DNA from: Erwinia aphidicola
Lineage (GTDB): Bacteria; Pseudomonadota; Gammaproteobacteria; Enterobacterales; Enterobacteriaceae
DNA: 64,000 nt
Direction: 5' to 3'
Assembly (NCBI RefSeq): GCF_014773485.1
Contig: NZ_JACXBP010000001.1
Location: forward strand, 248,001-312,000
Both the position numbers and the translations under genes were made by a program. Under the pieces are notes generated by a model. It did not search any database, had not been told where the DNA came from, and worked only from the letters and a program-made list of their open reading frames with translations. The stretch's first letter is position 1. Each line of letters begins with the position of its first letter. This document shows positions 9,870 through 19,808 of the stretch, piece after piece.

Positions 9870-10838
9870 ATGCGTCTCAGTACCAGCATGATCTATGACC
9901 AGCAGGCCCGCGGCATTGCCAACTCGCAGCAGAGCTGGTTGAAAGTCGGTGAGCAGCTGTCCAGCGGTAAACGCGTCGTCAATCCGTCGGATGACCCGGT
10001 AGCAGCCGCGCAGGCGGTGGTGGTTTCCCAGGCTCAGGCCCAGACTGCGCAATTTTCCACGGCGCGCGTGTTTGCCACGCAAAACCAGTCAACCGAAGAC
10101 ACCACGCTGAAGCAGGTTGCCGATGTGGTGATCAGCGCCCAGACTACCCTGGTGGCGGCATCGAACGGCACGCTGTCTGATGATGACCGCGCCTCTTACG
10201 CTACTCAGCTGGAGGGCCTTCGTGCACAGCTGCTGAACCTGGCTAACAGCACTGACGGTAATGGCCGCTATGTGTTTGCCGGCTACAAAAGCGATACTGC
10301 CCCGTTTGTCACGGACGCCACCACGGGTGAAACGACTTATGCAGGTGGCACCACGCCTATTACGCAAAAGGTAGATGCCAGCCGTACGTTGACGACCAAC
10401 CACACCGGTGCACAAATTTTCGACTCCTTGACCAGTAACGCCACGAAAGAGCCGGATGGTTCGACCGGTGAAAGCAACATATTCACGACGCTGGACACCG
10501 CGATTAAAGCGCTGAAAACGCCGCTGGCTGACGCCGATCAGACCACCGTCGATTCCGCCTCCGCCGATATGGAAAAATCGATCCGCGGCCTTAAGAACTC
10601 GCTGAATAATGTCTCTACCGTGCGCGCCGAGGTGGGGACCAACCTGCAGGAGCTGACAAACCTCGACTCCAAAGGGGATGACACTACTCTGAACCTGAAA
10701 ACTCAGCTGAGCGGGCTGGTAGATGCCGATACTACCGAAACTATCTCCAGCTACACCATGCAGCAGGCCGCTTTGCAGGCTTCCTATACCGTGTTCCAGC
10801 AGATGTCCAAGCTGTCGCTGTTCAAGCTGAATTCCTGA
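9870..10838 (+). CDS. flgL: Hook-filament junction protein FlgL (HAP3)
   Basis: 322 residues. N terminus MRLSTSMIYDQQARGIANSQ, then LSSGKRVVNPSDDPVAAAQA, the flagellin-type D0/D1 motif, and a C-terminal QQAALQASYTVFQQMSKLSLF helix. It lies 21 bases after flgK and is followed by an intrinsic terminator, closing the flagellar cluster. Confidence 0.97.
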   Translation: MRLSTSMIYDQQARGIANSQQSWLKVGEQLSSGKRVVNPSDDPVAAAQAVVVSQAQAQTAQFSTARVFATQNQSTEDTTLKQVADVVISAQTTLVAASNGTLSDDDRASYATQLEGLRAQLLNLANSTDGNGRYVFAGYKSDTAPFVTDATTGETTYAGGTTPITQKVDASRTLTTNHTGAQIFDSLTSNATKEPDGSTGESNIFTTLDTAIKALKTPLADADQTTVDSASADMEKSIRGLKNSLNNVSTVRAEVGTNLQELTNLDSKGDDTTLNLKTQLSGLVDADTTETISSYTMQQAALQASYTVFQQMSKLSLFKLNS

Positions 10839-10886
10839 TCCCATATTAAATTTTGAGCATGCTTAAACCGGGTGTGCTCAGTTTCC

Positions 10887-10927
10887 CCCGCTGTCGGTAT
10901 TTACCTGCCGACAGCGGGATTTTTTTT
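10887..10927 (+). terminator. Intrinsic terminator after flgL
   Basis: Perfect 11-bp stem (CCCGCTGTCGG / CCGACAGCGGG, 10887-10897 and 10908-10918) with a 10-base loop, followed by A and nine T's. Located 48 bases after the flgL stop. Confidence 0.92.
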
Positions 10928-11084
10928 GCCTGCCATTTACGCCCGGTGGCGACCTCCCCGAGTGTACCTTGCGCGCGCACCGGGGCAGGTTTTGTCGCCT
11001 GCGTTGAGCGGGCGGTTGCCGGCGGTGTGCGAGCAGGTGATAGACGACATTATGCGGGTGTGGGATTCACTGGCCGTTCAGGCA

Positions 11085-11119
11085 TAAAAAAAGCCCCGGT
11101 CATCAGACCGGGGCTTTTT
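11085..11119 (-). terminator. Bidirectional terminator after rne
   Basis: AGCCCCGGTC and GACCGGGGCT flank a short loop, with an A-run on the left and a T-run on the right, so it can terminate rne (minus strand, stop at 11134) and also catch plus-strand read-through from flgL. Confidence 0.9.
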
Positions 11120-11133
11120 ACTCAGCGGGACAG

Positions 11134-14100
11134 TTACGGACGCGTTGCCGGTGCCGTCGCCTGATGAGTGGCAGCATGACCGCCTGCGGAGCCTTTACCT
11201 TCAAAGTTGAAGTCAGGGCGCACCCAGTCGCTTTGGCGAGCAGGTTCTGGCTGGTAAGCCGGAGCCGGCGCTTTAGTCATTGGCGCGGTAGCATGGTGCT
11301 TGAAGCTGCTCTGCGCTGGCGCAGCAACGGCGGCAACGGCCGGCTCGTCACGTGCCGGAACCGGTGCGTGCGGCTCGCTGATGGCAGCTGGCTGCTCAGC
11401 GGCAGCTTCTGGTGCGTGCAGCACTTCGGCAACAAGCTGTTCAACTTCCGGGCTAACGTCAGCGACAGTTTCATGCGCCAGTTCGCTGGCCGCTTCAGTA
11501 ACCTGAGGCTGTTCAGCGTGCTGGGCTTCTTCCACCATTTCTGCCACGGCATCAACCGCTTCGAAAGCTGGCGCAGGCTGCGCCGGGACCGCTTCGGCTG
11601 CCGTTTCCTGTGCAACAACTTCGTCAGCGCTGGAGATCACCGCCGGCTCTTCGTTCACCGCAGCATCGATAGCTGAAGTGTCCGCCGCTTCCACCGGAGC
11701 AATCTCCGGCTGCATTTCAGGCTGTGGTTCTGCGATATGCACAGGTTCAGCTTCTGATACCGGCACCGCTGGCGTTTCCGCAACCGGGGCTTCTGCCACG
11801 GCTGCCGGTGCAGTCACTTCCGCCGGAGCCGCTACTTCAGCAGGGGCCTCAACCGCAGCAGGTGCTTCAACCGCAGCAGGGGCTTCGATAGCCGCAACGG
11901 TTTCAACAGCGGCAACGGCGGCAGCGGTTTCCACGGCGGCAGATTCTGCCACATCGGCGTGACCGTAAGCGGGAACCACAGACTGATGCTCAGCATGAGT
12001 TTCGTGATCGTTAGCCTGCGCAACCGGATAGGAGACCCACACTTTCCCGGATGCCATCTCTGGCGATGCAGCAGCGTTAGCCAGCGGCATTGGGGACTGT
12101 GTTGGGTAGCGCTCATCACGGTAACGACGACGACGCTGACCGCTGACGCGCAGGTGGCGCGGCGAACGGCGTGAACGGCGCGGCATGTTGTTGCTTTCGC
12201 GATCTTCGCTGTCATCGGCTTCAGCGGCAGCTGGCTCATTCACCGCAGCTGCTGGTGCAGCGACTTGCGGTTCGAATGAACGCGCGGCAGTCTGCTCGGC
12301 GGTTTCGATACGCACTTTCTGATTCAGCTGGCGCGGTTTACGGCGCGGCATCACCTGTACGTTCTCTTCCTGCGCATCCTGATTTTCATCTACCGCGGCG
12401 ACGATCGGTTCAACAATTGCCTCTTCCTGCACAACCGGGCGTTTTTCTTCCTGGTTCTGAGACGGGCGACGACGCTGACGTTCCTGACGCGGCTGCGGCT
12501 GTGAAGGCTCGCTGCGCTCGAATTCGTCCGGCACCATGCGCTCGCTGCGTGAGTCGTTCTGCTGCGAGTTGCGTTTGTTATTGTTGCGACGGTTGTTATC
12601 ACGGCCTTCACGCGCTTCATTGTTACGCTCGCGCGGGGCACGATCGTTACGTTCAGTACGCTCGCCATTGCGATCCGCATTACGATCGTTACGCTCTGCG
12701 TTACGGTCGTTATTACGCTCACCACCGCGCTCGTTGCGCTCACCGCTACGTTCGTTGCGGTCACCGTAACGCTCATTGCGCTCGCCGTTGCGGTCACCAT
12801 TACGGTCGCGACGGTTATTTTGGCGGCGATTGTTGCGGCGTTCACCACGCGGTGCAGCGGCTTCTGGCGCTTTCTCTTCTACTACCGGCTGTACTGGCTG
12901 CGCTGGCTGTTTCTCTTCAGCGGCAAACATTTTCTTCAGCCCGCTGAAGAAGCGGCTCATCAGGCCCGGCTGAGCGGGGGCCGCAGGGGCTTTCGCTTCC
13001 GGTTTCGCAGGGGCGGCAGGGGCAACAGCTGCGGTAACTTCTTCTACCGGCGCCGGTGGTGCATCTGGCATCACGAAGGCGGCCAGAGCGGGCTGTTCAG
13101 GGCGCTTACGCTCTGAATGCTCTTCCTCAGACGGCAGGGCCATTTCGGCTTCGTGCAGCTTCGGCAGATGGTAGCTCAGGGTCTGAGTCTCTTCGCCGTT
13201 ACGCACGCGCAGCACGGAGTAGTGCGGAGTCTGCATCTGATCGTTTGGCACGATGATAGCTTTGACGCCACCCTGACGCTTCTCGATGGCGCTGACCGCT
13301 TCGCGCTTCTCGTTCAGCAGGTATGACGCTACCTGGACTGGAACAATCGCGTGAACTTCTTTGGTGTTCTCTTTCAGCGCTTCTTCTTCAATCAGACGCA
13401 GGATAGAGAGCGCCAGCGATTCGTTATCACGGATGGTGCCGGTACCGCTACAGCGTGGGCACACGTGATGGCTGGATTCACCCAGTGACGGGCTGAGACG
13501 CTGACGCGACATTTCCAGCAGGCCGAAGCGTGAAATATGGCTAATCTGAATACGCGCACGATCCTGGCGAACCGCTTCACGCAGGCGGTTTTCAACCGCA
13601 CGCTGGTGACGTACCGGGGTCATATCGATAAAGTCGATAACGATCAGGCCGCCGAGGTCGCGCAGGCGCAGCTGGCGGGCGATTTCGTCAGCCGCTTCCA
13701 GGTTGGTGTTGAAGGCGGTCTCTTCGATGTCGCCGCCGCGGGTTGCGCGCGCGGAGTTGATATCGATAGCGGTCAGGGCTTCAGTGGTGTCGATAACAAT
13801 CGAGCCGCCGGAAGGCAGACGCACTTCACGCTGGAAAGCGGACTCGATCTGCGACTCAATCTGATAGTGGCTGAACAGCGGGATTTCACCGGTGTACAGT
13901 TTAATTTTGCTGCTGAAATCCGGACGGCCCAGTGCGGCGATATGCTGGCGCGCCAGTTCGAGCACTTTCGGGTTGTCGATCAGGATTTCGCCGATGTCCT
14001 GGCGCAGATAGTCACGGAAAGCACGCACAATCACGTTGCTCTCCTGGTGGATCAGGAACGGGGCAGGGCGGCTGTCAGCGGCTTTCTTTATGGCGTCCCA

Positions 14101-14670
14101 GTGCTTCAGGCGGAAACTGAGGTCCCACTGCAGCGCATCGGCCTGCTTGCCAACGCCCGCAGTACGCACGATCAGGCCCATGCCATCTGGCAACTCAAGA
14201 GCCGAAAGGGCTTCTTTCAGTTCGGTGCGGTCGTCACCCTCGATGCGGCGTGAAATCCCGCCTGCACGTGGGTTATTTGGCATCAGGACCAGATAGCTGC
14301 CTGCCAGGCTGATAAAGGTGGTCAGGGCAGCACCCTTGTTACCACGTTCTTCTTTATCAATCTGTACGATCACTTCCTGGCCTTCACGCAGTACGTCCTT
14401 AATATTCGGGCGGCCGTGTGCGTTGTAGTTAGCAGGGAAGTATTCGCGGGAGATTTCTTTCAGAGGTAGGAAACCGTGTCTTTCAGCGCCGTAGTCAACA
14501 AATGCGGCTTCCAGACTGGGTTCAATGCGGGTGATCTTGCCTTTATAGATGTTGGCTTTTTTCTGTTCGTGTCCAGGGCTTTCAATATCCAGATCGTACA
14601 GACGTTGTCCGTCCACGAGGGCAACACGCAACTCTTCCTGCTGAGTTGCGTTTATCAGCATTCTTTTCAT
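11134..14670 (-). CDS. rne: Ribonuclease E
   Basis: 1178 residues, about 117 longer than E. coli RNase E (1061). The N-terminal catalytic half is almost identical to E. coli: S1 domain, the active-site aspartates in AIDIN and VIDFIDM, and the Zn-link CPRC in [14 protein letters not shown]. The C-terminal scaffold is preserved at its anchors: an amphipathic segment ([15 protein letters not shown]), an Arg-rich RNA-binding block ([20 protein letters not shown]) and the PNPase-binding tail ([18 protein letters not shown]). The extra length is in an Arg/Asn/Asp/Glu repeat tract (~residues 613-677) and an Ala/Pro/Val/Glu tract (~903-967). Degradosome core; essential for mRNA turnover and rRNA/tRNA processing; usually autoregulated through a long leader. 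Confidence 0.98.
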   Translation of the reverse strand: MKRMLINATQQEELRVALVDGQRLYDLDIESPGHEQKKANIYKGKITRIEPSLEAAFVDYGAERHGFLPLKEISREYFPANYNAHGRPNIKDVLREGQEVIVQIDKEERGNKGAALTTFISLAGSYLVLMPNNPRAGGISRRIEGDDRTELKEALSALELPDGMGLIVRTAGVGKQADALQWDLSFRLKHWDAIKKAADSRPAPFLIHQESNVIVRAFRDYLRQDIGEILIDNPKVLELARQHIAALGRPDFSSKIKLYTGEIPLFSHYQIESQIESAFQREVRLPSGGSIVIDTTEALTAIDINSARATRGGDIEETAFNTNLEAADEIARQLRLRDLGGLIVIDFIDMTPVRHQRAVENRLREAVRQDRARIQISHISRFGLLEMSRQRLSPSLGESSHHVCPRCSGTGTIRDNESLALSILRLIEEEALKENTKEVHAIVPVQVASYLLNEKREAVSAIEKRQGGVKAIIVPNDQMQTPHYSVLRVRNGEETQTLSYHLPKLHEAEMALPSEEEHSERKRPEQPALAAFVMPDAPPAPVEEVTAAVAPAAPAKPEAKAPAAPAQPGLMSRFFSGLKKMFAAEEKQPAQPVQPVVEEKAPEAAAPRGERRNNRRQNNRRDRNGDRNGERNERYGDRNERSGERNERGGERNNDRNAERNDRNADRNGERTERNDRAPRERNNEAREGRDNNRRNNNKRNSQQNDSRSERMVPDEFERSEPSQPQPRQERQRRRPSQNQEEKRPVVQEEAIVEPIVAAVDENQDAQEENVQVMPRRKPRQLNQKVRIETAEQTAARSFEPQVAAPAAAVNEPAAAEADDSEDRESNNMPRRSRRSPRHLRVSGQRRRRYRDERYPTQSPMPLANAAASPEMASGKVWVSYPVAQANDHETHAEHQSVVPAYGHADVAESAAVETAAAVAAVETVAAIEAPAAVEAPAAVEAPAEVAAPAEVTAPAAVAEAPVAETPAVPVSEAEPVHIAEPQPEMQPEIAPVEAADTSAIDAAVNEEPAVISSADEVVAQETAAEAVPAQPAPAFEAVDAVAEMVEEAQHAEQPQVTEAASELAHETVADVSPEVEQLVAEVLHAPEAAAEQPAAISEPHAPVPARDEPAVAAVAAPAQSSFKHHATAPMTKAPAPAYQPEPARQSDWVRPDFNFEGKGSAGGHAATHQATAPATRP

Positions 14671-15285
14671 CGTAACTTACTCATTATTCTTACATTAGTG
14701 ACAAAGCTGCGGGCAAAGTAACGCTGGACGTGAAAGACCGATGACCCCGTGTCTAATCGCAAAGCCGTCAACCTCACGGATGTCGGCTGCTCTTGGGGCG
14801 CAAATACTCGGTAGCCTGTTTTACATATGGAAAAACAGCGCTTTGATAGGGAGAACCGCCAGTATAATACCAGGTGAACCAATCCCGTTTTCGTCCAGGC
14901 TGCAACCCGCAGCCCGCTAAATGCCTGATTGCACAATACGTCTTACGCCATTGCTGCGTGTATGGGCTATCCGGCAAAATTTCGTATTACACCCTTATCT
15001 TTCAACTGCCATATAAAGGAAGGCTGAAAGCTATCGGGTAAACGCTTTTTTCTCGCATTCACAAGTCTTAGCGTCAAAACGGAAACATTATTCCATTGCT
15101 AAGCGGGTGATCGCAAGATGACTTTCTCCGCGTTGAGAAGTTTCTCTCAGCTTTTAGAGCGAATTGCAGTGCTTTTCAGCAGATCGTCTAAAAACCGATC
15201 ATAACCTTCTGCGAAACCGTCCAACTCAGTTAAGCACAGAAAAAGAGGTGGCGCTATCACAGCGCACTATTTAGAATCGCCAACC
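14671..15285. promoter_or_regulatory. Divergent rne/rluC intergenic region and rne leader
   Basis: 615 bp without a supported gene between divergent rne and rluC. E. coli rne has a leader of about 360 nt that RNase E itself recognises; the base-rich sequence next to the rne start (GCGTTACTTTGCCCGCAG on the minus strand) resembles what I remember of the E. coli leader. A TATTAT/TATACT -10-like element reads leftward at 14861-14869. I could not fix the start sites. The rluC start has no clear ribosome-binding site. Confidence 0.55.
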
Positions 15286-16248
15286 ATGAAAACCAATACT
15301 CCAGCCGTACATTTTATTGCTATTTCTGCCGATGAGGCAGGACAGCGCATCGATAACTTTTTGCGCACCCAACTAAAAGGGGTGCCGAAGAGCATGATTT
15401 ATCGCATTTTGCGTAAGGGCGAAGTGCGGGTGAACAAAAAACGCATCAAGCCTGAATACAAGCTTGAGGCCGGGGATGAGGTGCGTATTCCGCCGGTGCG
15501 CGTGGCTGAACGTGAAGAAGAGAACGTGTCGCCGAAGCTGACCAAGGTGGCTGCGCTGGAAGGCGCGATTGTTTATGAAGATGACCATATTCTGGTGATG
15601 AACAAGCCTTCCGGTACCGCGGTTCACGGCGGCAGCGGTCTAAGCTTTGGCGTGATTGAAGGCCTGCGCGCGCTGCGCCCGGAGGCCCGCTTCCTTGAAT
15701 TGGTGCACCGCCTGGACCGCGATACGTCCGGCATCCTGCTGGTGGCGAAGAAGCGCTCGGCGCTGCGCTCGCTGCACGAGCAGCTGCGCGAAAAGGGCAT
15801 GCAGAAAGATTATCTGGCGCTGGTACGCGGGCAGTGGCCTTCGCACGTGAAGGCGGTGCGGGCGCCATTGATGAAAAATATTCTGCAAAGCGGCGAGCGC
15901 ATCGTCAAAGTGAACAGCGAAGGTAAGCCGTCCGAGACGCTGTTTAAAGTGGAAGAGCGCTACGCAATAGCAACGCTGGTGAAAGCCAGCCCGGTTACCG
16001 GGCGTACTCATCAGATCCGTGTGCATACGCTCCATGCCGGGCATCCGATTGCGTTTGACGATCGCTATGGTGAGGCCGAGTTTGACATGCAGCTGAGCGG
16101 CACCGGGCTTAAACGCCTGTTTCTGCATGCTGCAGCGCTGCGCTTCACCCATCCAGCAAGCGGCGAAGTGATGCGCGTGGAAGCACCACTGGACGACCAG
16201 CTCAAGCGCTGCCTGGATATCCTGCGGAAGCAGTACCCGGCAACGTAA
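15286..16248 (+). CDS. rluC: 23S rRNA pseudouridine synthase RluC
   Basis: 320 residues. Converts U955, U2504 and U2580 of 23S rRNA (E. coli numbering) to pseudouridine. An N-terminal S4-like RNA-binding domain (MIYRILRKGEVRVNKKRIKP) precedes the RluA-type catalytic domain with the motif HRLDRDTSG, catalytic Asp144. The start matches E. coli RluC (MKT...ADEAGQRIDNFLR), although no Shine-Dalgarno sequence is visible. Confidence 0.97.
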   Translation: MKTNTPAVHFIAISADEAGQRIDNFLRTQLKGVPKSMIYRILRKGEVRVNKKRIKPEYKLEAGDEVRIPPVRVAEREEENVSPKLTKVAALEGAIVYEDDHILVMNKPSGTAVHGGSGLSFGVIEGLRALRPEARFLELVHRLDRDTSGILLVAKKRSALRSLHEQLREKGMQKDYLALVRGQWPSHVKAVRAPLMKNILQSGERIVKVNSEGKPSETLFKVEERYAIATLVKASPVTGRTHQIRVHTLHAGHPIAFDDRYGEAEFDMQLSGTGLKRLFLHAAALRFTHPASGEVMRVEAPLDDQLKRCLDILRKQYPAT

Positions 16249-16262
16249 CCTGTTATTTAATG

Positions 16263-16282
16263 GGGTCAGGCATGCCTGACCC
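16263..16282. repeat. Perfect 20-bp palindrome between convergent rluC and yceF
   Basis: GGGTCAGGCA followed by its exact reverse complement TGCCTGACCC, centred on GGCATGCC, 15 bases after the rluC stop and 18 bases from the yceF stop. No T-run on either side. Similar GGCATGCC-centred palindromes occur at 29431-29450 and 51485-51502, also between converging genes. Confidence 0.7.
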
Positions 16283-16299
16283 GCATCACCGTCGCGCTA

Positions 16300-16881
16300 T
16301 CATCCTAGCGGATTCACCCCTGCCTTTCTTAACATCTCACACAGCGCTATCAGCGGCAGCCCGACCAGCGTATTGGGGTCGCGCCCCGATAAACGGTCAA
16401 ATAGCGTGATGCCCAGCCCCTCACTTTTAAAACTGCCTGCGCAGTTTAGCGGCTGTTCTTTGCCAACATATGCCGCAATTTCACTGTCGCTTAATTCACG
16501 GAAATCAACGCTGAATGGCTCACAGATAAGTTGCGTTGTTCCTTCGCGGCTGTCGTGCAGTGCCAGGCCGGTGTAAAACACGACGCTGTGCCCGCTGGCG
16601 GCACGCAGCTGGGCGTGGGCATTCTCCTCGGTATGCGGTTTGCCGCAAATTTTGCCCGCGACCACGCAGACCTGATCTGAGCCGATAATCAGGTGATCGG
16701 GGTATGCAGCCGCCAGTGCCTCAGCTTTCGCTGCCGCAAGGCGGGCCACCAAATCTGTCGCGGATTCCCCGGCGAGCGGGGTTTCATCAACCTGCGGTGC
16801 CGCAGTGATAAACGGCAGCTGAAGCTTGGTGAGCAGCGCCTTTCGGTAGGTGGACGTAGAGGCTAAAACCAGTTGGCGCAT
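16300..16881 (-). CDS. yceF: Maf-type 7-methyl-GTP pyrophosphatase YceF
   Basis: 193 residues from the ATG at 16881 ([17 protein letters not shown]), equal to the family; an upstream in-frame start exists but adds a non-homologous tail. Maf/Ham1 nucleotide pyrophosphatase; YceF of E. coli hydrolyses m7GTP. Family motifs seen: [35 protein letters not shown] housekeeping house-cleaning enzyme of the cytoplasm, divergent from yceD. Confidence 0.95.
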   Translation of the reverse strand: MRQLVLASTSTYRKALLTKLQLPFITAAPQVDETPLAGESATDLVARLAAAKAEALAAAYPDHLIIGSDQVCVVAGKICGKPHTEENAHAQLRAASGHSVVFYTGLALHDSREGTTQLICEPFSVDFRELSDSEIAAYVGKEQPLNCAGSFKSEGLGITLFDRLSGRDPNTLVGLPLIALCEMLRKAGVNPLG

Positions 16882-16985
16882 AATTTTTTCCAGAATATAT
16901 AGCGAATCGGTGGCAGGCATTTTAAACTATGCGCCGCACAGGATGCGAATCATGGCTGAAAGATGCCGTTTTACGGCCTTTTTCT

Positions 16986-17014
16986 TTGACTCTATGTCGT
17001 TACAAAGTTAATAT
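16986..17014 (+). promoter_or_regulatory. Sigma-70 promoter immediately upstream of yceD
   Basis: TTGACT (16986-16991), 17 bases, TAATAT (17009-17014). The expected start site is around 17020-17022, only 2-4 bases before the yceD ATG at 17024, which implies a leaderless or near-leaderless yceD message. Confidence 0.7.
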
Positions 17015-17023
17015 GCGCGCCCT

Positions 17024-17545
17024 ATGCAAAAGGTAAAATTACCCCTGACTCTCGATGCGGTCCGAACCGCTCAAAAACGCCTGGACTACCAGGGTGTTTA
17101 CACCCCTGAACAGGTTGAGCGTATCGCCGACTCGGTGGTTAGCGTGGACAGTGATGTTGAATGTGTGATGTCGTTTGCGATTGACGAACAGCGCCTGGCG
17201 GTACTGAAAGGTACGGCTGAAGTTTCTGTGACGCTGTGCTGCCAACGCTGCAATCAGACATTCCCGCATCATGTCCACGTATCGTACTGTTTCAGCCCGG
17301 TCGTCACTGACGAACAGGCCGAAGCATTGCCGGAAGCGTACGAGCCGATCAACGTCAACGAGTTTGGCGAAACCGATCTGCTGGCATTGGTTGAGGATGA
17401 AATCATTCTCGCCCTGCCTGTCGTTCCGGTGCATGATTCTGAACACTGTGAAGTGTCCGAGGCGGACATGGTCTTTGGCAAGTTGCCTGCAGAGGCAGAA
17501 AAACCAAACCCATTTGCCGTATTAGCCAGTTTAAAGCGTAAGTAA
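17024..17545 (+). CDS. yceD: YceD, DUF177 23S rRNA accumulation protein
   Basis: 173 residues, same length and start as E. coli YceD ([20 protein letters not shown]). Needed for normal 23S rRNA accumulation in plants and bacteria; mechanism unclear. The DUF177 core with CCQRCNQTF and the acidic C-terminal half ([20 protein letters not shown]) are visible. It has no Shine-Dalgarno sequence. First gene of the yceD-rpmF-plsX-fab cluster; rpmF follows after 14 bases. Confidence 0.95.
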   Translation: MQKVKLPLTLDAVRTAQKRLDYQGVYTPEQVERIADSVVSVDSDVECVMSFAIDEQRLAVLKGTAEVSVTLCCQRCNQTFPHHVHVSYCFSPVVTDEQAEALPEAYEPINVNEFGETDLLALVEDEIILALPVVPVHDSEHCEVSEADMVFGKLPAEAEKPNPFAVLASLKRK

Positions 17546-17559
17546 TAGGAGTAAGGTCC

Positions 17560-17730
17560 ATGGCCGTACAACAGAATAAACCAACCCGTTCCAAGCGTGG
17601 CATGCGTCGTTCACACGATGCCCTGACCACTGCAGCTCTTTCCGTAGACAAAGTTTCTGGCGAAACTCATCTGCGTCACCACATCACTGCGGATGGTTAC
17701 TACCGCGGTCGCAAGGTCATCGTTAAGTAA
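17560..17730 (+). CDS. rpmF: 50S ribosomal protein L32
   Basis: 56 residues, [20 protein letters not shown] at the N terminus and [11 protein letters not shown] at the C terminus. The enterobacterial L32 lacks the zinc cysteines found in some other phyla, as here. Located between yceD and plsX, the invariant order in gamma-proteobacteria, linking ribosome and lipid synthesis genes. Ribosome site AGGAGTAAGG lies upstream of the ATG. Confidence 0.97.
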   Translation: MAVQQNKPTRSKRGMRRSHDALTTAALSVDKVSGETHLRHHITADGYYRGRKVIVK

Positions 17731-17752
17731 TTCCGCGGCTAGCGGAGCTATT

Positions 17753-18787
17753 TTGACACGATTGACCCTGGCGATAGATGCCATGGGCGGGGACTTCGGT
17801 CCCTGCGTGACAGTGCCTGCATCACTGCAGGCACTGGCATCTAACCCACATCTGCATCTTCTATTAGTCGGCGATCCCGACAAAATCACGTCATTACTTA
17901 CCACAGCTGATTCTGCCCTCAGGGCGCGTCTGCAGATTATTGCTGCCGAATCGGTTATTGCCAGTGATGACAGCCCTTCAAAGGCGATTCGCGCCAGCCG
18001 CGGGTCATCCATGCGAATGGCGCTGGAGCAGGTGAAAGAAGGGCAGGCTCAGGCCTGCATTAGCGCGGGCAATACCGGGGCGCTGATGGGGCTGGCCAAA
18101 TTATTATTAAAACCGCTGGACGGCATTGACCGCCCGGCGTTAGTTACCTTGTTACCGCATCAGCAGCACGGCAAGACCGTGGTTCTGGATTTAGGCGCTA
18201 ACGTCGATTCTGACAGTGCTATGCTGGTGCAGTTTGCTGTTATGGGTGCGGTAATGGCGGAAGAAGTGTTAGCCATTACGCGCCCAAGAGTGGCACTACT
18301 TAATATTGGTCAGGAAGAGACCAAAGGGTTGATTTCGATTCGCGATGCGTCAGCCAGGCTGCGTGAAACGCCAGAAATTAACTATATTGGATACCTCGAA
18401 GGCAACGATCTTCTTACCGGTAAGACAGACGTGCTTGTCTGCGACGGTTTCGTGGGCAATGTCACGCTGAAAACGATGGAAGGCGTGGTAAGAATGTTCC
18501 TTTCGCTGTTGAAATCACAGGGCGAAGGTAAAAAGACGGTCTGGTGGTTGCGAGTGCTGGGGCGCGTTTTACAAAAGCGCCTGGCGAAGAAATTCGGCCA
18601 TCTCAACCCCGACCAGTACAATGGCGCCTGTCTGTTAGGATTACGCGGCACCGTGATTAAGAGTCACGGTGCCGCGAATGAACGCGCATTTGCGGTGGCT
18701 ATCCAACAGGCAGAGCAGGCGGTGCGGCGGCAAGTACCCGAGCGGATTGCTGCCCGCCTTCAAGCTGTATTACCTAAGAGTGACTGA
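17753..18787 (+). CDS. plsX: Phosphate acyltransferase PlsX
   Basis: 344 residues from a TTG start at 17753 ([16 protein letters not shown]), chosen because it matches the E. coli N terminus and has AGCGGAG 7 bases upstream; an ATG/GTG extension at 17693 overlaps rpmF and is unlikely. PlsX makes acyl-phosphate from acyl-ACP, the first step of phospholipid synthesis in the PlsX/PlsY route. Motifs: [31 protein letters not shown]. Slightly shorter at the C terminus than E. coli (356). Confidence 0.95.
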   Translation: MTRLTLAIDAMGGDFGPCVTVPASLQALASNPHLHLLLVGDPDKITSLLTTADSALRARLQIIAAESVIASDDSPSKAIRASRGSSMRMALEQVKEGQAQACISAGNTGALMGLAKLLLKPLDGIDRPALVTLLPHQQHGKTVVLDLGANVDSDSAMLVQFAVMGAVMAEEVLAITRPRVALLNIGQEETKGLISIRDASARLRETPEINYIGYLEGNDLLTGKTDVLVCDGFVGNVTLKTMEGVVRMFLSLLKSQGEGKKTVWWLRVLGRVLQKRLAKKFGHLNPDQYNGACLLGLRGTVIKSHGAANERAFAVAIQQAEQAVRRQVPERIAARLQAVLPKSD

Positions 18788-18793
18788 GCGTAC

Positions 18794-19747
18794 ATGCATA
18801 CGAAAATTATCGGTACGGGCAGCTATTTGCCCGAACAGGTGCGGACTAACGCCGATCTGGAAAAAATGGTGGATACGTCAGACGAGTGGATTGTCACTCG
18901 TACCGGTATCCGTGAACGTCGTATCGCCAGCCCGGATGAAACCGTGGCAACCATGGGTTTCCACGCCGCAGAACGTGCGCTGTCCATGGCCGGAATTGAT
19001 AAGAACGACATTGGCCTGATCGTGGTTGCGACCACCTCCTCAAGTCACGCATTCCCAAGTTCCGCCTGCATGATCCAGCAAATGCTGGAGATTGATGATG
19101 CGGCATCTTTCGATCTGGCTGCCGCCTGCGCGGGTTTCACCTATGCGCTTAGCGTGGCCGACCAGTACATCAAAAACGGCGCAGTAAAACATGCCCTGGT
19201 GATCGGCGCTGACGTGCTGGCGCGCATGCTTGACCCTGAGGATCGCAGCACGATCATTCTGTTTGGTGATGGCGCAGGCGCAGTGGTACTGGGCGCCAGC
19301 GAAGAGCCGGGTATTATCTCGACTCACCTGCATGCCGATGGCCGCTATGGCCAGCTGCTGACCCTGTCAAATCAGGATCGTGAGCATCAGGATCAACCGT
19401 CCTATGTGACCATGGCGGGTAACGAAGTCTTTAAAGTCGCCGTGACCGAGCTGGCACATATCGTTGACGAAACCCTTCAGGCCAATAATCTTGACCGCAG
19501 CGCTATCGACTGGCTGGTGCCGCATCAGGCTAACCTGCGTATCATCAGCGCCACCGCCCGCAAGCTGGGTATGGATATGGATAAAGTGGTGGTGACGCTC
19601 GATCGTCATGGCAACACCTCGGCGGCCTCGGTGCCGACGGCGCTGGATGAAGCGGTGCGCGATGGTCGTATTCAACGCGGCCAGTTAATCCTGCTGGAAG
19701 CCTTTGGCGGCGGGTTCACCTGGGGTTCGGCGCTGGTGCGCTTCTGA
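18794..19747 (+). CDS. fabH: Beta-ketoacyl-ACP synthase III FabH
   Basis: 317 residues. Condenses acetyl-CoA with malonyl-ACP to start fatty-acid synthesis. The catalytic triad is present: Cys112 in [12 protein letters not shown], His in [10 protein letters not shown], Asn in [11 protein letters not shown]. Six bases after plsX, before fabD. Confidence 0.98.
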   Translation: MHTKIIGTGSYLPEQVRTNADLEKMVDTSDEWIVTRTGIRERRIASPDETVATMGFHAAERALSMAGIDKNDIGLIVVATTSSSHAFPSSACMIQQMLEIDDAASFDLAAACAGFTYALSVADQYIKNGAVKHALVIGADVLARMLDPEDRSTIILFGDGAGAVVLGASEEPGIISTHLHADGRYGQLLTLSNQDREHQDQPSYVTMAGNEVFKVAVTELAHIVDETLQANNLDRSAIDWLVPHQANLRIISATARKLGMDMDKVVVTLDRHGNTSAASVPTALDEAVRDGRIQRGQLILLEAFGGGFTWGSALVRF

Positions 19748-19808
19748 TTATCTTTTTTGATTAATAAGAATTTTATTAATAAGTCATCGCGACTAACAGG
19801 AAATCACA

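Noticed and set aside
9243-10844. Two long minus-strand frames opposite flgK and flgL
   Set aside because: Antisense to conserved flagellar genes, no ribosome site, no domain.
10853-11164. 103-codon frame between flgL and rne
   Set aside because: It runs through two terminator hairpins and has no ribosome site or recognisable domain.
12171-12947. Plus-strand frame rich in Arg, Cys, His and Tyr opposite rne, and repeat-like DNA resembling a CRISPR array
   Set aside because: The periodicity comes from the Arg/Asn/Asp/Glu codon repeats of RNase E read backwards; units vary and no spacers are present.
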